Below are positions 47,999 through 55,547 of a stretch of DNA of 61,401 bases, piece by piece; position 1 is the first letter of the stretch; the number at the start of each line of letters is the position of its first letter. A program made the translations under genes and the position numbers. This stretch comes from a virus. The DNA lies in IMG/VR virus record IMGVR_UViG_3300049032_000024, positions 1 through 61,401 of that record; one strand, 5' to 3'. Under the pieces are notes generated by a model, which worked only from the letters and a program-made list of their open reading frames with translations, had not been told where the DNA came from and made no database searches.

Positions 47999-48604
47999 AT
48001 GTTTTCGTATGTACCTAATACACATTGGGCGAAAGATGGATCAGAGAGCACTAAGCAGGTAGCGAGCATTGAAGCGCTGTACGACCTGTGTAAGCAAGGG
48101 GAAGTAGCAAGGGTAATAATCCCTATGACGTGGTACGGATACGGCGCGACAGTAATCAGTCTGAGCAATCACAGAAGCATCAAAAAGCACTACGCAGAAA
48201 ACAAATTCCGAGACTACGGAACAGAACTTTCAATGTCTGCCTATCAGTTCAGGAAGTACCCGGAATTCCGCGACATGATTAGGGAACTGCAGGAAGAGTA
48301 CCCGGTATTCAATGAACAGGATTACAGCGAGCTTGAAAGTGAAACTCTGTTGGAATTCCTAGTAGATGAAATTAGCTATGTGCTAATTGAAGATGAAAGC
48401 GGATTGTGGCCTGAAACGTTGTACGAAACAAAGGAAGTAGTAAGACTGATTCTTGAAGGGTATTCAGAAAAGGACTGGAGTACCCGGATCGAATGGTGGG
48501 AATACTGCAGGCTGGACAATGACGGAGCTACGCCCTACAGCGATAAAACAGAAATTGAAGAGCTCGCCAAAATGATTACAGCTAAGCGAGTAGCCACTAA
48601 GTGA
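47999..48604 (+). CDS. 201-aa unrecognised protein
   Basis: ATG with GGAAGG upstream. Aromatic, acidic, mostly helical (AYQFRKYPEFRDMIRELQEE, LLEFLVDEISYVLIEDESG). Antirestriction proteins of the ArdA type have a similar acidic look, but I see no specific motif. GTGA overlap with the next peptide. Confidence 0.7.
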   Translation: MFSYVPNTHWAKDGSESTKQVASIEALYDLCKQGEVARVIIPMTWYGYGATVISLSNHRSIKKHYAENKFRDYGTELSMSAYQFRKYPEFRDMIRELQEEYPVFNEQDYSELESETLLEFLVDEISYVLIEDESGLWPETLYETKEVVRLILEGYSEKDWSTRIEWWEYCRLDNDGATPYSDKTEIEELAKMITAKRVATK

Positions 48605-48699
48605 AATTCCCTATCTTCCCTAGCCTGCAGCAAATACTAGGGCTCTTCCTTTTGATGCTTTTCATCTTCCTACCCGGCTGGCTTAGTCCTCCCTACTAA
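48601..48699 (+). CDS. 32-aa membrane peptide
   Basis: GTG overlapping the previous TGA. LQQILGLFLLMLFIFLPGWL is one membrane helix. Unknown role. Confidence 0.5.
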   Translation: MKFPIFPSLQQILGLFLLMLFIFLPGWLSPPY

Positions 48700-48715
48700 A
48701 CAAAGGACAAAAAGA

Positions 48716-48868
48716 ATGTTTGCTAGAGCAACACCGTTCAAGTGTGAAGGACATGTCTATGACTCCATAAGCACTGTGTTTGAAGACAGAACGTTTACAG
48801 CTAGGCACTGTAGCTACTGCAGCGAGCACAAAGCAGTTACAGCTATCCGAAAATTCTTCAAGCTGTGA
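48716..48868 (+). CDS. 50-aa zinc-knuckle-like protein
   Basis: ATG with AAAGGAC upstream. FKCEGHVYDS and RHCSYCSEH offer a C-H-C-C set. GTGA overlap with the next gene. Unknown role. Confidence 0.6.
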   Translation: MFARATPFKCEGHVYDSISTVFEDRTFTARHCSYCSEHKAVTAIRKFFKL

Positions 48869-49416
48869 ATGGCCTGCAGTTTGCTGCGCTAGTAATCGCT
48901 GCAGCTTGGATATTCCGATACGCGATACACAACAAACTAGAGATTGGAAGCAAGATGGCTAAGCCCTTGAATGAAATTATGGAATTCGATCACATTGTGG
49001 AAGTCCACAAAGATGGGAGCATTACCGATACGGATATGTGCGTAGGGGATAGTGACGCATATTTTGAATTGTCTGTGAATTCTGAAGGTGAGGATGACTT
49101 TTACATGCCTCCGGGATGGGAATTGCTTAGGGGATTCACTGGGCAGTATTCCTACAATGGTCCAGTAATGCATCCCTCAGAATTCATTGGGGGCGGGTTA
49201 GAGCGACACATTAGAGAGACTCCGGGTTACTACGTAGCACTAGTAGTGGAGGGTACAGATAAACATGAGTGGCAGGTATCGCGGTTTACAGGTACTAGGA
49301 CATGTCAGCGTTGCGGACTATTGCCGCAGGATAGCGACGATATGGAAAGTGAATGCAATAGCGATAATCCTGCAGGGTGGGCTGTAGCCTATAAACCGTC
49401 CGCTGAAACTGACTAA
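48865..49416 (+). CDS. 183-aa protein with N-terminal membrane segment
   Basis: Drawn from GTG overlapping the previous stop. Residues 4-22 (LQFAALVIAAAWIFRYAI) form a membrane helix. An ATG 30 codons later has GGAAGC upstream and would give a soluble 153-aa form. The acidic body ends with CQRCGLLPQDSDDMESEC, a possible zinc site. The stop codon begins copy C of the hairpin element. Confidence 0.65.
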   Translation: MNGLQFAALVIAAAWIFRYAIHNKLEIGSKMAKPLNEIMEFDHIVEVHKDGSITDTDMCVGDSDAYFELSVNSEGEDDFYMPPGWELLRGFTGQYSYNGPVMHPSEFIGGGLERHIRETPGYYVALVVEGTDKHEWQVSRFTGTRTCQRCGLLPQDSDDMESECNSDNPAGWAVAYKPSAETD

Positions 49417-49471
49417 ATGCGTTTAGTCATTACTAGGTACTTCCTAGTGGTGGCTATGTGCAATTAGCACA
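49414..49471 (+). ncRNA. Two-hairpin intergenic element, copy C
   Basis: GTCATTACTAGG-TACTT-CCTAGTGGTGGC (12 bp with G-U pairs) and TGTGC-AATTA-GCACA. Stem bases differ from copies A and B, but pairing is kept. Confidence 0.75.
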
Positions 49472-49491
49472 ACAAAGAAAAGGGAGTAATC

Positions 49492-49878
49492 ATGCAGCTT
49501 GGAAAGTTCAGCAACGATAGGGATTCCGCACTCCACTACCTGTGCACTAGTGAATGGAGCAATGAATCTTTTGGTGACGTAGAAAGTCCTACAGGCTATG
49601 TATGGAGGATTAGCAACACGTGGGAGGAGGTCAAGCCCACAAACACGGAATTCAATTCTGTAATTACAGAATGGCTTAGGGCAGAAGTAAGGGAAAATTG
49701 GTTTCAGCTTGAAGCGCTGACAGAAGAGCTTAGGAAGTCTCTAGTAGGGCACTTCCTGCTACAGGAAGACAGCAACGGACTAGTACACGTTAGGGAGTAC
49801 GCAACGGAAAAAGAGCTCTTGAAGGACTTTCAAGCGCTCGAGACTGAACACTTCAATTGGGATTCACAGGGAGAGTAA
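49492..49878 (+). CDS. 128-aa unrecognised acidic protein
   Basis: ATG with AGGGAG upstream. ALHYLCTSEWSNESFGDVES, then a long helix (WLRAEVRENWFQLEALTEEL). Strongly acidic, like several proteins of this operon. Confidence 0.7.
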   Translation: MQLGKFSNDRDSALHYLCTSEWSNESFGDVESPTGYVWRISNTWEEVKPTNTEFNSVITEWLRAEVRENWFQLEALTEELRKSLVGHFLLQEDSNGLVHVREYATEKELLKDFQALETEHFNWDSQGE

Positions 49879-49883
49879 GCACA

Positions 49884-50486
49884 ATGGAAAAAGAGACAGT
49901 AAAAACTGAAGGCGACTACCGGGCAGTTATTGAACGGGAAGAATACAGCTACGCTCCGGACGGCGACTATCAAGCTGCAGTAATCCGACTGGACTACAGC
50001 GGATACTATGACGCCGACGCTAAAAACTCTGCAGCTAATGAGTTTGAAGACGCCGCTAAACATTTCATGTCCTACTACGGAATGAATAAGGGAATTGACG
50101 TCTTCAAGCGCTATTTGACTCTCTTTCACGGAACACAGGACATTAGGGAATTCCACTACAGCTACTCTCCGGATAGTGCTAGGTATCTTGCTTTTGATTC
50201 TGCAGACATGCGTGAAGAATGGGGAAGCGCTGAAGACGCTACGGACGCCGCTGCAGGTACGGCTGAAGAATGGCAGGCGTACATAGATGGGGATACCTAC
50301 AGCATTGCTGTAGAGCGTCGGATCACCGCTAGCACAGTCTCTTACTTCCAAGGGGAAGAGCTGGGCACAGAAGAGACTGAAGATTGGGAAGAGCTGGCAG
50401 ATACAGTCTGTGGAGGTTTTTATGGTGAAAAATGGGCAAGGGAAGCTGCAGAAGAGCTCTTGAGCCACTACAGCGAAAAGGGCTAG
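49884..50486 (+). CDS. 200-aa unrecognised acidic protein
   Basis: ATG with GGGAGAG 8 nt upstream, 5 nt after the previous stop. Tyr/Asp/Glu-rich (EREEYSYAPDGDYQAAVIRL, FHYSYSPDSARYLAFDSADM). The charge could mimic DNA, as anti-defence proteins do, but no family motif is visible. Confidence 0.7.
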   Translation: MEKETVKTEGDYRAVIEREEYSYAPDGDYQAAVIRLDYSGYYDADAKNSAANEFEDAAKHFMSYYGMNKGIDVFKRYLTLFHGTQDIREFHYSYSPDSARYLAFDSADMREEWGSAEDATDAAAGTAEEWQAYIDGDTYSIAVERRITASTVSYFQGEELGTEETEDWEELADTVCGGFYGEKWAREAAEELLSHYSEKG

Positions 50487-50489
50487 AGC

Positions 50490-50621
50490 ATGACTGAACT
50501 AGAGCTACTGGAGCGCTTGACAGTTATCCGCAATGCCTGCAGCGATCCTGTTACGCGGGTAGAGCTTGCAAGGCTGCAGCGTGACCGTTGGGGAGTACAG
50601 GAAAAGGGAGAAAACAACTAA
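50490..50621 (+). CDS. 43-aa helical peptide
   Basis: ATG start 3 nt after the previous stop. ELELLERLTVIRNACSDP and VELARLQRDRWGVQE: two helices. TAATG overlap with the next gene. Confidence 0.55.
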   Translation: MTELELLERLTVIRNACSDPVTRVELARLQRDRWGVQEKGENN

Positions 50622-50887
50622 TGGCTAACAACGACTACCGGCGCGCGGAACTTTCCAACGTCGATGCAACGGGCGAGTACCCGGCAAAACTGAAGATAGC
50701 TAGTGACGATGGAGATACTAAGTGGCTGGACATTACAGCCACGGAGTTTGAACAGATAAAAGCTGTGTTGCTGGACTACCGGAACGACTGTGCTCATGAG
50801 CAGACACTAGATGACCTCTCAGTCTCTTTTGAGTCTGGAGCAGAGCAGAAGTGCTCTAAGTGTGGGGAGAGCGTCACACGTTGGTAA
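50621..50887 (+). CDS. 88-aa protein with C-terminal CxxC
   Basis: ATG with AAGGGAG upstream. KLKIASDDGDTKWLDITATE, FEQIKAVLLDYRND, ending KCSKCGESVTRW. Last gene before a strong terminator. Unknown role. Confidence 0.65.
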   Translation: MANNDYRRAELSNVDATGEYPAKLKIASDDGDTKWLDITATEFEQIKAVLLDYRNDCAHEQTLDDLSVSFESGAEQKCSKCGESVTRW

Positions 50888-50914
50888 GAGACAGGAAGTA
50901 GGACTAGACGTAGG

Positions 50915-50976
50915 AAGAGCCCTAGCGGCACCTGAAGGACTGTAAAAGGTCCGGACGGTACTGCTAGGGCTCTTCT
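50915..50976 (+). terminator. Terminator of the plus-strand operon
   Basis: AAGAGCCCTAGC ... GCTAGGGCTCTT (12 bp) with an inner GGTCCGGACGG segment, then CTGTG. Confidence 0.8.
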
Positions 50977-51333
50977 GTGTTTGGGGCTCTTACAGGGGCG
51001 TACAGGGCGTAGGAAGAGCTGCAGGGGACAGCCATAGGGGAAGGGCTCTTACAGGCACTCAGAAGGGCAGCTATGGCGTATTCCGGGTAGGGAGAGCTAC
51101 AGGGGAGAAGTTCTACATTTGGGCAGTGTTTGTAACGCATTACATACAGTGTGGTTTATGTAGGTTAGGAAAAGCTTTGTTTCTGTGCGGGATAAATGGG
51201 TTATTGGTGAGATAGGGAAAAGGGAAAGGTTAGGGATAGGGGAGATATATGGAATGCATTACAAAAGCACCAACGCCGAAACGAGCAAAAGCCGCTAAAA
51301 CGCCGTGGTCTAGACCAGTGCTTTTCTGTCTCT

Positions 51334-51363
51334 CTATCTCTATTTATTATTTTTTTTATATTT
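51334..51363. repeat. AT-rich 30-nt repeat, copy 2
   Basis: 29/30 identical to 20994-21023. Could be a DNA-unwinding element. Confidence 0.7.
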
Positions 51364-51862
51364 ATATATGTATTGAATTACTGACAGAAAGAAGAAAGGG
51401 AAGAGATAGGCGACTTGTAACCATGTTTCGCACTCGCGCGTGTCGTGTAACGCATTTCATCCAAATGCACAGGGCTCGAGCACGCTGCAGCGCTAGCCAT
51501 ACGTGCTACAGGGGACAGGACAGGGGATAGGCATGACTAGCGCTGTATGCCTACGTAACGGCCTAACAGACACACAGATAGGCATTCACCCACAGAGAGG
51601 GGTTCAAGGGCTCACAGAGGCACACAGAGGCTTAGAGCGCAGAGAAGGGCTTAGAGCTCGAGAAGCACAGAAGAGCGCACAAAGCAAGGGGAAAGTAAGT
51701 ACCTGAGAGAACAGGCTTTTGTACTGCCCTTTGTACTGTGTATGTAGATGCATATGCATGTATATGGTTCATGCGTATGCATGTATAAGTAATGACTCGA
51801 GTGAGAATCTATGCTGCATAGTCATACAGAGGTGTGGGAGCTTATGCAAGGCTGCAAAAACA

Positions 51863-51878
51863 TGTTTCACGTGAAACT
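51863..51878. promoter_or_regulatory. parS-like ParB-binding site
   Basis: TGTTTCACGTGAAACT; its core GTTTCACGTGAAAC is a perfect 14-bp palindrome and matches the bacterial chromosomal parS consensus (TGTTNCACGTGAAACA) at all but the last base. No other full copy was seen in the window, and no classical ParB gene. Confidence 0.8.
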
Positions 51879-51988
51879 GTGAAAAAGTACCGACTAAATC
51901 AGTTTCATAATGAGAACCATTCGCATTTTGGGACTCCTTTTGAGAAACAAATATCGCCAACCCGTTTTTTCCCTATAGGCTTTGGGGC

Positions 51989-52177
51989 ATGGATAAAGAA
52001 CTCGTTGACCTCATCAAGGCTGAGATAGCCCACAACATCACTCCTGTCATAGGCTGGCTCCGTAGGGACGCACAGACTGGCAGGGTGGACGACGATCAAG
52101 ACCGCCTGAATGAATACAGGAGGCGCTTACAGAAGGCTGCAGAGGACGTAGCTGTTGCTGTCGAAAATCGCAAGTGA
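51989..52177 (+). CDS. 62-aa helical protein
   Basis: ATG without Shine-Dalgarno; TATAGGCT lies just upstream, so it may be leaderless. DKELVDLIKAEIAHNITPVI and DRLNEYRRRLQKAAEDVAVA: two amphipathic helices. Unrecognised. Confidence 0.65.
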   Translation: MDKELVDLIKAEIAHNITPVIGWLRRDAQTGRVDDDQDRLNEYRRRLQKAAEDVAVAVENRK

Positions 52178-52219
52178 GAAACATTTAGTCGCTATGCGTT
52201 TTTCCCCTATGCTGTCCTT

Positions 52220-52444
52220 ATGACCAACTACGAGAACCTGCCCATCCTTGACCGCTACGCTGACCTCATTGCCCTTGACACTGGCTCTGCTGTCCTTACC
52301 TCTGACAGCTCGGATACCGTTGTCCTGAAGAGCAGGCTGGGACACTTCACCAATGAAGACGGCGGAGAGGTAGACGCCCGTATACTGTGGGATTACGGTA
52401 CCCACCCTTTCCGGCTTCTGTACGATCCCAAAAACCGATCCTGA
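52220..52444 (+). CDS. 74-aa beta-rich protein
   Basis: ATG; TATGCT ends 6 nt before it (leaderless layout, -35-like TTAGTC). Acidic, beta-rich (TGSAVLTSDSSDTVVLKSRL). Unrecognised. Confidence 0.65.
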   Translation: MTNYENLPILDRYADLIALDTGSAVLTSDSSDTVVLKSRLGHFTNEDGGEVDARILWDYGTHPFRLLYDPKNRS

Positions 52445-52496
52445 AAAATCCGCCGCAAAATTTTGCCTATAGGCGATTTTCTTGTACGCTTGGGGC

Positions 52497-52778
52497 ATGA
52501 CATACAACGAACGCAGAGAAACTTTGGAAATTTCCAAGGGACAGCTCGAGGTTGAGCCCGTCTTGGATCACGATGGAGAACTGGAAATCTCCACCGGCTG
52601 GGACAGATGTGAAAATGGCCCCCACTACTTCTTCCTGACCGTGGCGGATATGATCGCGCTCCGTGACCACATTGACGCTGTACTGGAAGAGCGCAACAAG
52701 CCCCGCGTGGTGAGCAGGGAAGAAGCAGCGGACTTCGCAAGACGCTGGGATGCTCGAGTGGAAGAGGGCCGCAAGTGA
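52497..52778 (+). CDS. 93-aa protein
   Basis: ATG; TACGCT ends 6 nt before it, with TTTGCC 17 bp further up. ETLEISKGQLEVEPVLDHDG, then HYFFLTVADMIALRDHIDAV. A family of small actinophage proteins with this helix is known to me only as hypothetical. Overlaps the next GTG by 4 nt. Confidence 0.68.
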   Translation: MTYNERRETLEISKGQLEVEPVLDHDGELEISTGWDRCENGPHYFFLTVADMIALRDHIDAVLEERNKPRVVSREEAADFARRWDARVEEGRK

Positions 52779-53119
52779 CCATCGCTGACGCACTCCCCGT
52801 TGTAGGCATTGTGCTGCTCGGTGCTGCACTATTCCTGTTCTTCTACTTCGCTTTCAAGGCGTACACCGTCCCACCCAAGGCTGAGGCACGTCCGGCGTGG
52901 GACGGTAAGCACACGCTACGGGGCATCAAACACGTAGAACACTTCGGCAACCGGCCTGAAGACTACTCCACCGGCTGGCTCTGGGAATGTGCTTGTGGGA
53001 TCGGGAACAAGTACCGCATAGGCTTTGATCTTCCCTACACAGAGGGAGAAGCCATCGCTGAGTACAAAGAGCACCGTGACTTCTACAAGGGTATGCAGGA
53101 AGACGGCTCGAGCCTGTGA
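52775..53119 (+). CDS. 114-aa membrane-anchored protein
   Basis: GTG with a 4-nt overlap. One membrane helix (ALPVVGIVLLGAALFLFFYF), then a soluble part with WECACGIG. Unknown. Confidence 0.65.
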   Translation: MTIADALPVVGIVLLGAALFLFFYFAFKAYTVPPKAEARPAWDGKHTLRGIKHVEHFGNRPEDYSTGWLWECACGIGNKYRIGFDLPYTEGEAIAEYKEHRDFYKGMQEDGSSL

Positions 53120-53349
53120 GCGGTACCAAGAGCAGTGGCAGGAAGCTCTCACCAGAGCGCAAGCAGTTGTTGGACAACGCTGTGGCTGATGGCTGGCCTA
53201 TCCGCCAAATCATCAGCACATACGGCATTGGTACGTCCACAATCAAGAAGCACTACCCTGACTACAGAGGTATGACGGATTCCCATGAGTCCGGCAAAAT
53301 GAGCTGGCAGAACCAGCATGTGCTGCGGGATTTGAAGTTGACAGCCTAA
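53116..53349 (+). CDS. HTH protein
   Basis: 77 aa from GTG, 4-nt overlap. AVADGWPIRQIISTYGIGTSTIKKHYPDY is a resolvase-like helix-turn-helix; a paralogous segment is in the gene at 54040. Probably a small regulator. Confidence 0.7.
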   Translation: MSGTKSSGRKLSPERKQLLDNAVADGWPIRQIISTYGIGTSTIKKHYPDYRGMTDSHESGKMSWQNQHVLRDLKLTA

Positions 53350-53409
53350 TTCCAGCCGTGTAGTTTTGAGTTATTGCTCCACTCAGGGAGCACAAAGTAA
53401 AGGAAACCA

Positions 53410-53598
53410 TTGAACATCTTTATCTTGGCAGGAGCCATCATCACCGCGCTTGTAGCGGTTTTCTACGGGGTACGTCTTATCTCCGTGGCCTTCGGTAAGC
53501 AGCAGTTTGCAGGTGAGTGGGGAGCATTCACCGCTATGCTGCTCGTTGCAGTAGGCGCGTCCGTCTCGTACTGGCTCTTCAGCCTCATCATCAAGTAA
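53410..53598 (+). CDS. 62-aa two-span membrane protein
   Basis: TTG with AAAGGAAA upstream. Two hydrophobic helices (NIFILAGAIITALVAVFYGV; FTAMLLVAVGASVSYWLFSL). Unknown. Confidence 0.6.
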   Translation: MNIFILAGAIITALVAVFYGVRLISVAFGKQQFAGEWGAFTAMLLVAVGASVSYWLFSLIIK

Positions 53599-53607
53599 GG
53601 CAGACCA

Positions 53608-53943
53608 TTGAGCACTCACACACTCGTAATCCCTCCCGCAGAACACGGTGAGGAAGACTTCGCCTACGCTGAGCAGCTTGTCATTGATGAGGGCGGCATT
53701 GACCTGAAGTCCGGTGGAGAAACGGTCATCAGCGCCTCTTTCGACAAGCTTGACCCCTTCCAGCTCGCCTACGAGGTTCTTCCTGAATCCTTCTCCTTCC
53801 CCACACCACAGGACTCCTTGGAGTGGGAAGAGTTTGTGCAGACTGGAGCACACAACACTGAGAACATCAGCGATGAAGACCTTGAACTGGCCGCGCGGGG
53901 ATTCCTGACCATGCTGGCAATCCGTGGAGGGTACACCAAGTGA
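53608..53943 (+). CDS. 111-aa acidic protein
   Basis: TTG start. STHTLVIPPAEHGEEDFAYA, FDKLDPFQLAYEVLPESFSF; acidic. Unrecognised. GTGA overlap with the next gene. Confidence 0.62.
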   Translation: MSTHTLVIPPAEHGEEDFAYAEQLVIDEGGIDLKSGGETVISASFDKLDPFQLAYEVLPESFSFPTPQDSLEWEEFVQTGAHNTENISDEDLELAARGFLTMLAIRGGYTK

Positions 53944-54074
53944 AATCCCTCTTCTACAACGCCATGTACCAGCTCTGTGACTTCATCATGTGGGCCAGAA
54001 TCAATGACCGTGAACACTACGCAAGATGGTGGGAAGCAAGTGAGTATTACCGCCGCAAGCGGGACGCTGCCTAG
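53940..54074 (+). CDS. 44-aa aromatic basic peptide
   Basis: GTG overlapping the previous TGA. LFYNAMYQLCDFIMWARIND then HYARWWEASEYYRRKRDAA. Overlaps the next gene by 35 nt. Unknown. Confidence 0.5.
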   Translation: MKSLFYNAMYQLCDFIMWARINDREHYARWWEASEYYRRKRDAA

Positions 54075-54303
54075 CAAGTACGTCCGCAACCCTCGCGGGG
54101 GCAGACCTTTGATGAATCCAGCGTATGTGGCTCTCTGGGAGTCCTACTTGGATGAAGGCTACTCCGGTAAGGCTGTTGCTGAACTGTTCGGTGTTATGAA
54201 GCACACGGTCTACAGGTACTACCCTGACAAGGTGTGGACCAGCAAGCAGGCTTCTGCACACGGCAAACTAGTGCGGAAACTCAACGAACTGAGCATGTGC
54301 TAG
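54040..54303 (+). CDS. HTH protein, paralogue of 53116
   Basis: 87 aa from GTG with GGGAAGC upstream. GYSGKAVAELFGVMKHTVYRYYPDKVW parallels the helix-turn-helix of the earlier gene. NPRGGRPLMNPAYVALWESY precedes it. Candidate DNA-binding regulator; the start could be earlier. Confidence 0.65.
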   Translation: MSITAASGTLPSKYVRNPRGGRPLMNPAYVALWESYLDEGYSGKAVAELFGVMKHTVYRYYPDKVWTSKQASAHGKLVRKLNELSMC

Positions 54304-54378
54304 AGTAGTTTCAGGGTCTGGGGCACACCCAAGAGGTCAAGTAATTTCTTAGGAAAAACGCTCAAAAGTGCCCCACTT

Positions 54379-54452
54379 GTGGGTGTAGCTCAATTGGTTA
54401 GAGTGCCGGTTTTGGGAACCGGAAGTTGCAGGTTCAAGTCCTGTCTCCCGCA
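54379..54452 (+). tRNA. tRNA-Pro (anticodon TGG)
   Basis: Acceptor GTGGGTG pairs with CTCCCGC (one U-U mismatch), D-arm with AATTGGTTA, anticodon arm CCGGT-TTTGGGA-ACCGG, T-arm GCAGG-TTCAAGT-CCTGT. No CCA is encoded. The mismatch in the acceptor is unusual but tolerable. Confidence 0.9.
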
Positions 54453-54535
54453 CGAAGTCGATATGGACGTGACGACTTCTAATAAAACTCGATCCGCGTC
54501 ATTTGTTGGGGTTTGACGGTAACTAACCCCTTCGG

Positions 54536-54608
54536 TGGGAGTTAGCTCAGATGGCAGAGCAGCGCACTGTTAATGCGCGGGTCACAGGTTCGAGCCCTGT
54601 ACTCCCAG
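54536..54608 (+). tRNA. tRNA-Asn (anticodon GTT)
   Basis: Acceptor TGGGAGT / ACTCCCA, anticodon arm GCGCA-CTGTTAA-TGCGC, T-loop TTCGAGC, discriminator G. No CCA encoded. Lies 83 nt after tRNA-Pro. Confidence 0.92.
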
Positions 54609-54683
54609 CAAGAGCAGCATACGGGCGGAACCCCAAGACCGAGGCCGCTGTGATGGCTCTTGGTGGCGACCTAATACGCGCAA

Positions 54684-54738
54684 AAAAGCCCCTCAAAGGC
54701 ACCGGCTACAAACTGGGACGCTGAGAGGGGCTTTTTTG
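54684..54738 (+). terminator. Terminator after the tRNA genes
   Basis: AAAAAAGCCCCTC ... GAGGGGCTTTTTT with a long loop; closes the tRNA unit. Confidence 0.8.
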
Positions 54739-54764
54739 CGTCTGTGATAGTTTTGTGGTAAGGA
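54736..54764 (+). promoter_or_regulatory. Candidate promoter, TTGCGT-N17-TAAGGA
   Basis: Directly after the terminator, with the same spacing and TAAGGA-type -10 as the other late promoters. Confidence 0.5.
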
Positions 54765-54782
54765 CCGCAAACAGGAAGCACA

Positions 54783-55310
54783 ATGACAGACGAAATTCAA
54801 GGCAATATGTCATTCCTCACCAAAAAGGTGGTGGACGCCCGAGTAAGAGGCGAAACCATTGAGGAAGCAGCCGCAAATATCGGTATCACCGTCGAAGAGG
54901 CGGTTGAGGCGTGGCAGCAGTACGTTTCCAGCCGCACTGTCATGCCCAAGGAAGAGCAGTTTGTGCTGCACCTTCTGCGGCTCGAAAACCTGCTCACGCG
55001 GGTCAATCTGAAGCTCGAGAACAGCCAGTTCGTTGAAGACTTTGAGGTTGTCCTGAAGCTTTTGGACCGCGTTGAAGCCCTCCAGAATCTCAACCTCTCG
55101 CGCAAGGAAGTGGCTGAGCAGGAAGCAGACAAGCTCCACCGGCTACAGGCAGAACAGGTGCTTGGCATTCTGGAAATGTCACGGCTGATGATGAGGGGCA
55201 TGATCGAAGAAGCTTTCGAGCAGCGCACTCTCAAGGCTGCAAAGGCAGCACTCCTGACCGATCTGGGGGAGTACACCAACAAAGCTCTTGAAAGGCTGGA
55301 AACCGAGTGA
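54783..55310 (+). CDS. Terminase small subunit candidate
   Basis: 175 aa from ATG with AGGAAG upstream. N-terminal HTH-like segment (ETIEEAAANIGITVEEAVEA), then long coiled coil (VVLKLLDRVEALQNLNLSRK). Position two genes before the large subunit and the DNA-binding plus oligomerising layout fit a small subunit. Confidence 0.6.
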   Translation: MTDEIQGNMSFLTKKVVDARVRGETIEEAAANIGITVEEAVEAWQQYVSSRTVMPKEEQFVLHLLRLENLLTRVNLKLENSQFVEDFEVVLKLLDRVEALQNLNLSRKEVAEQEADKLHRLQAEQVLGILEMSRLMMRGMIEEAFEQRTLKAAKAALLTDLGEYTNKALERLETE

Positions 55311-55528
55311 CCAAGGAACAAGAACTCTGTGCTCTGCTTGATCTGACGTTCGACAACTACCCCGAACGCCCGGATTTCGCCGCGATTCGGGAGCTGGCCT
55401 TTGTGTCGAAGCACTCGAGCTGGCTTATCACAGAGCTGCTAAAAGCCATGTTCCTGTACGGGGAAGACCCCTCTGCCTTTGATGAATACCTGTGGGCTAT
55501 GACCAATAAGGTAGACTCTATGGAGTAA
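55307..55528 (+). CDS. 73-aa protein between the terminase genes
   Basis: GTG overlapping the previous TGA. EQELCALLDLTFDNYPERPD and WLITELLKAMFLYGEDPSAF: helical, acidic. Unrecognised. Confidence 0.6.
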   Translation: MTKEQELCALLDLTFDNYPERPDFAAIRELAFVSKHSSWLITELLKAMFLYGEDPSAFDEYLWAMTNKVDSME

Positions 55529-55547
55529 ATACTATAGAGAAGGTGTA

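Larger units (their letters stand above)
50977..51988. other. Gene-free region with repeats, AT-rich tract and parS
   Basis: No convincing gene. First come several variants of AGGGCTCTTACAGG / GGAGAGCTACAGGG (50987-51110), then TGTAA-CGCA-TTACA near 51130 and ATGGAATGCATTACA at 51249. These are followed by the AT-rich repeat and a purine-rich CACAGAGG-type stretch (51590-51690). Near 51745-51785 there are two copies of a GCATATGCATGTATA-like motif, then the parS palindrome. It looks like a control region, possibly a second origin. Confidence 0.6.

Noticed and set aside
51249-51530. Open frame of about 93 codons starting ATGGAATGCATT
   Set aside because: It crosses the AT-rich repeat, giving an artificial Ile/Tyr/Phe-rich stretch, then an Arg-rich tail; no ribosome site and no protein-like pattern.
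54651-54722. Micro-frame MALGGDLIRAKKPLKG before the terminase unit
   Set aside because: Its second half is the left arm and loop of a terminator; no ribosome site; too short to support.
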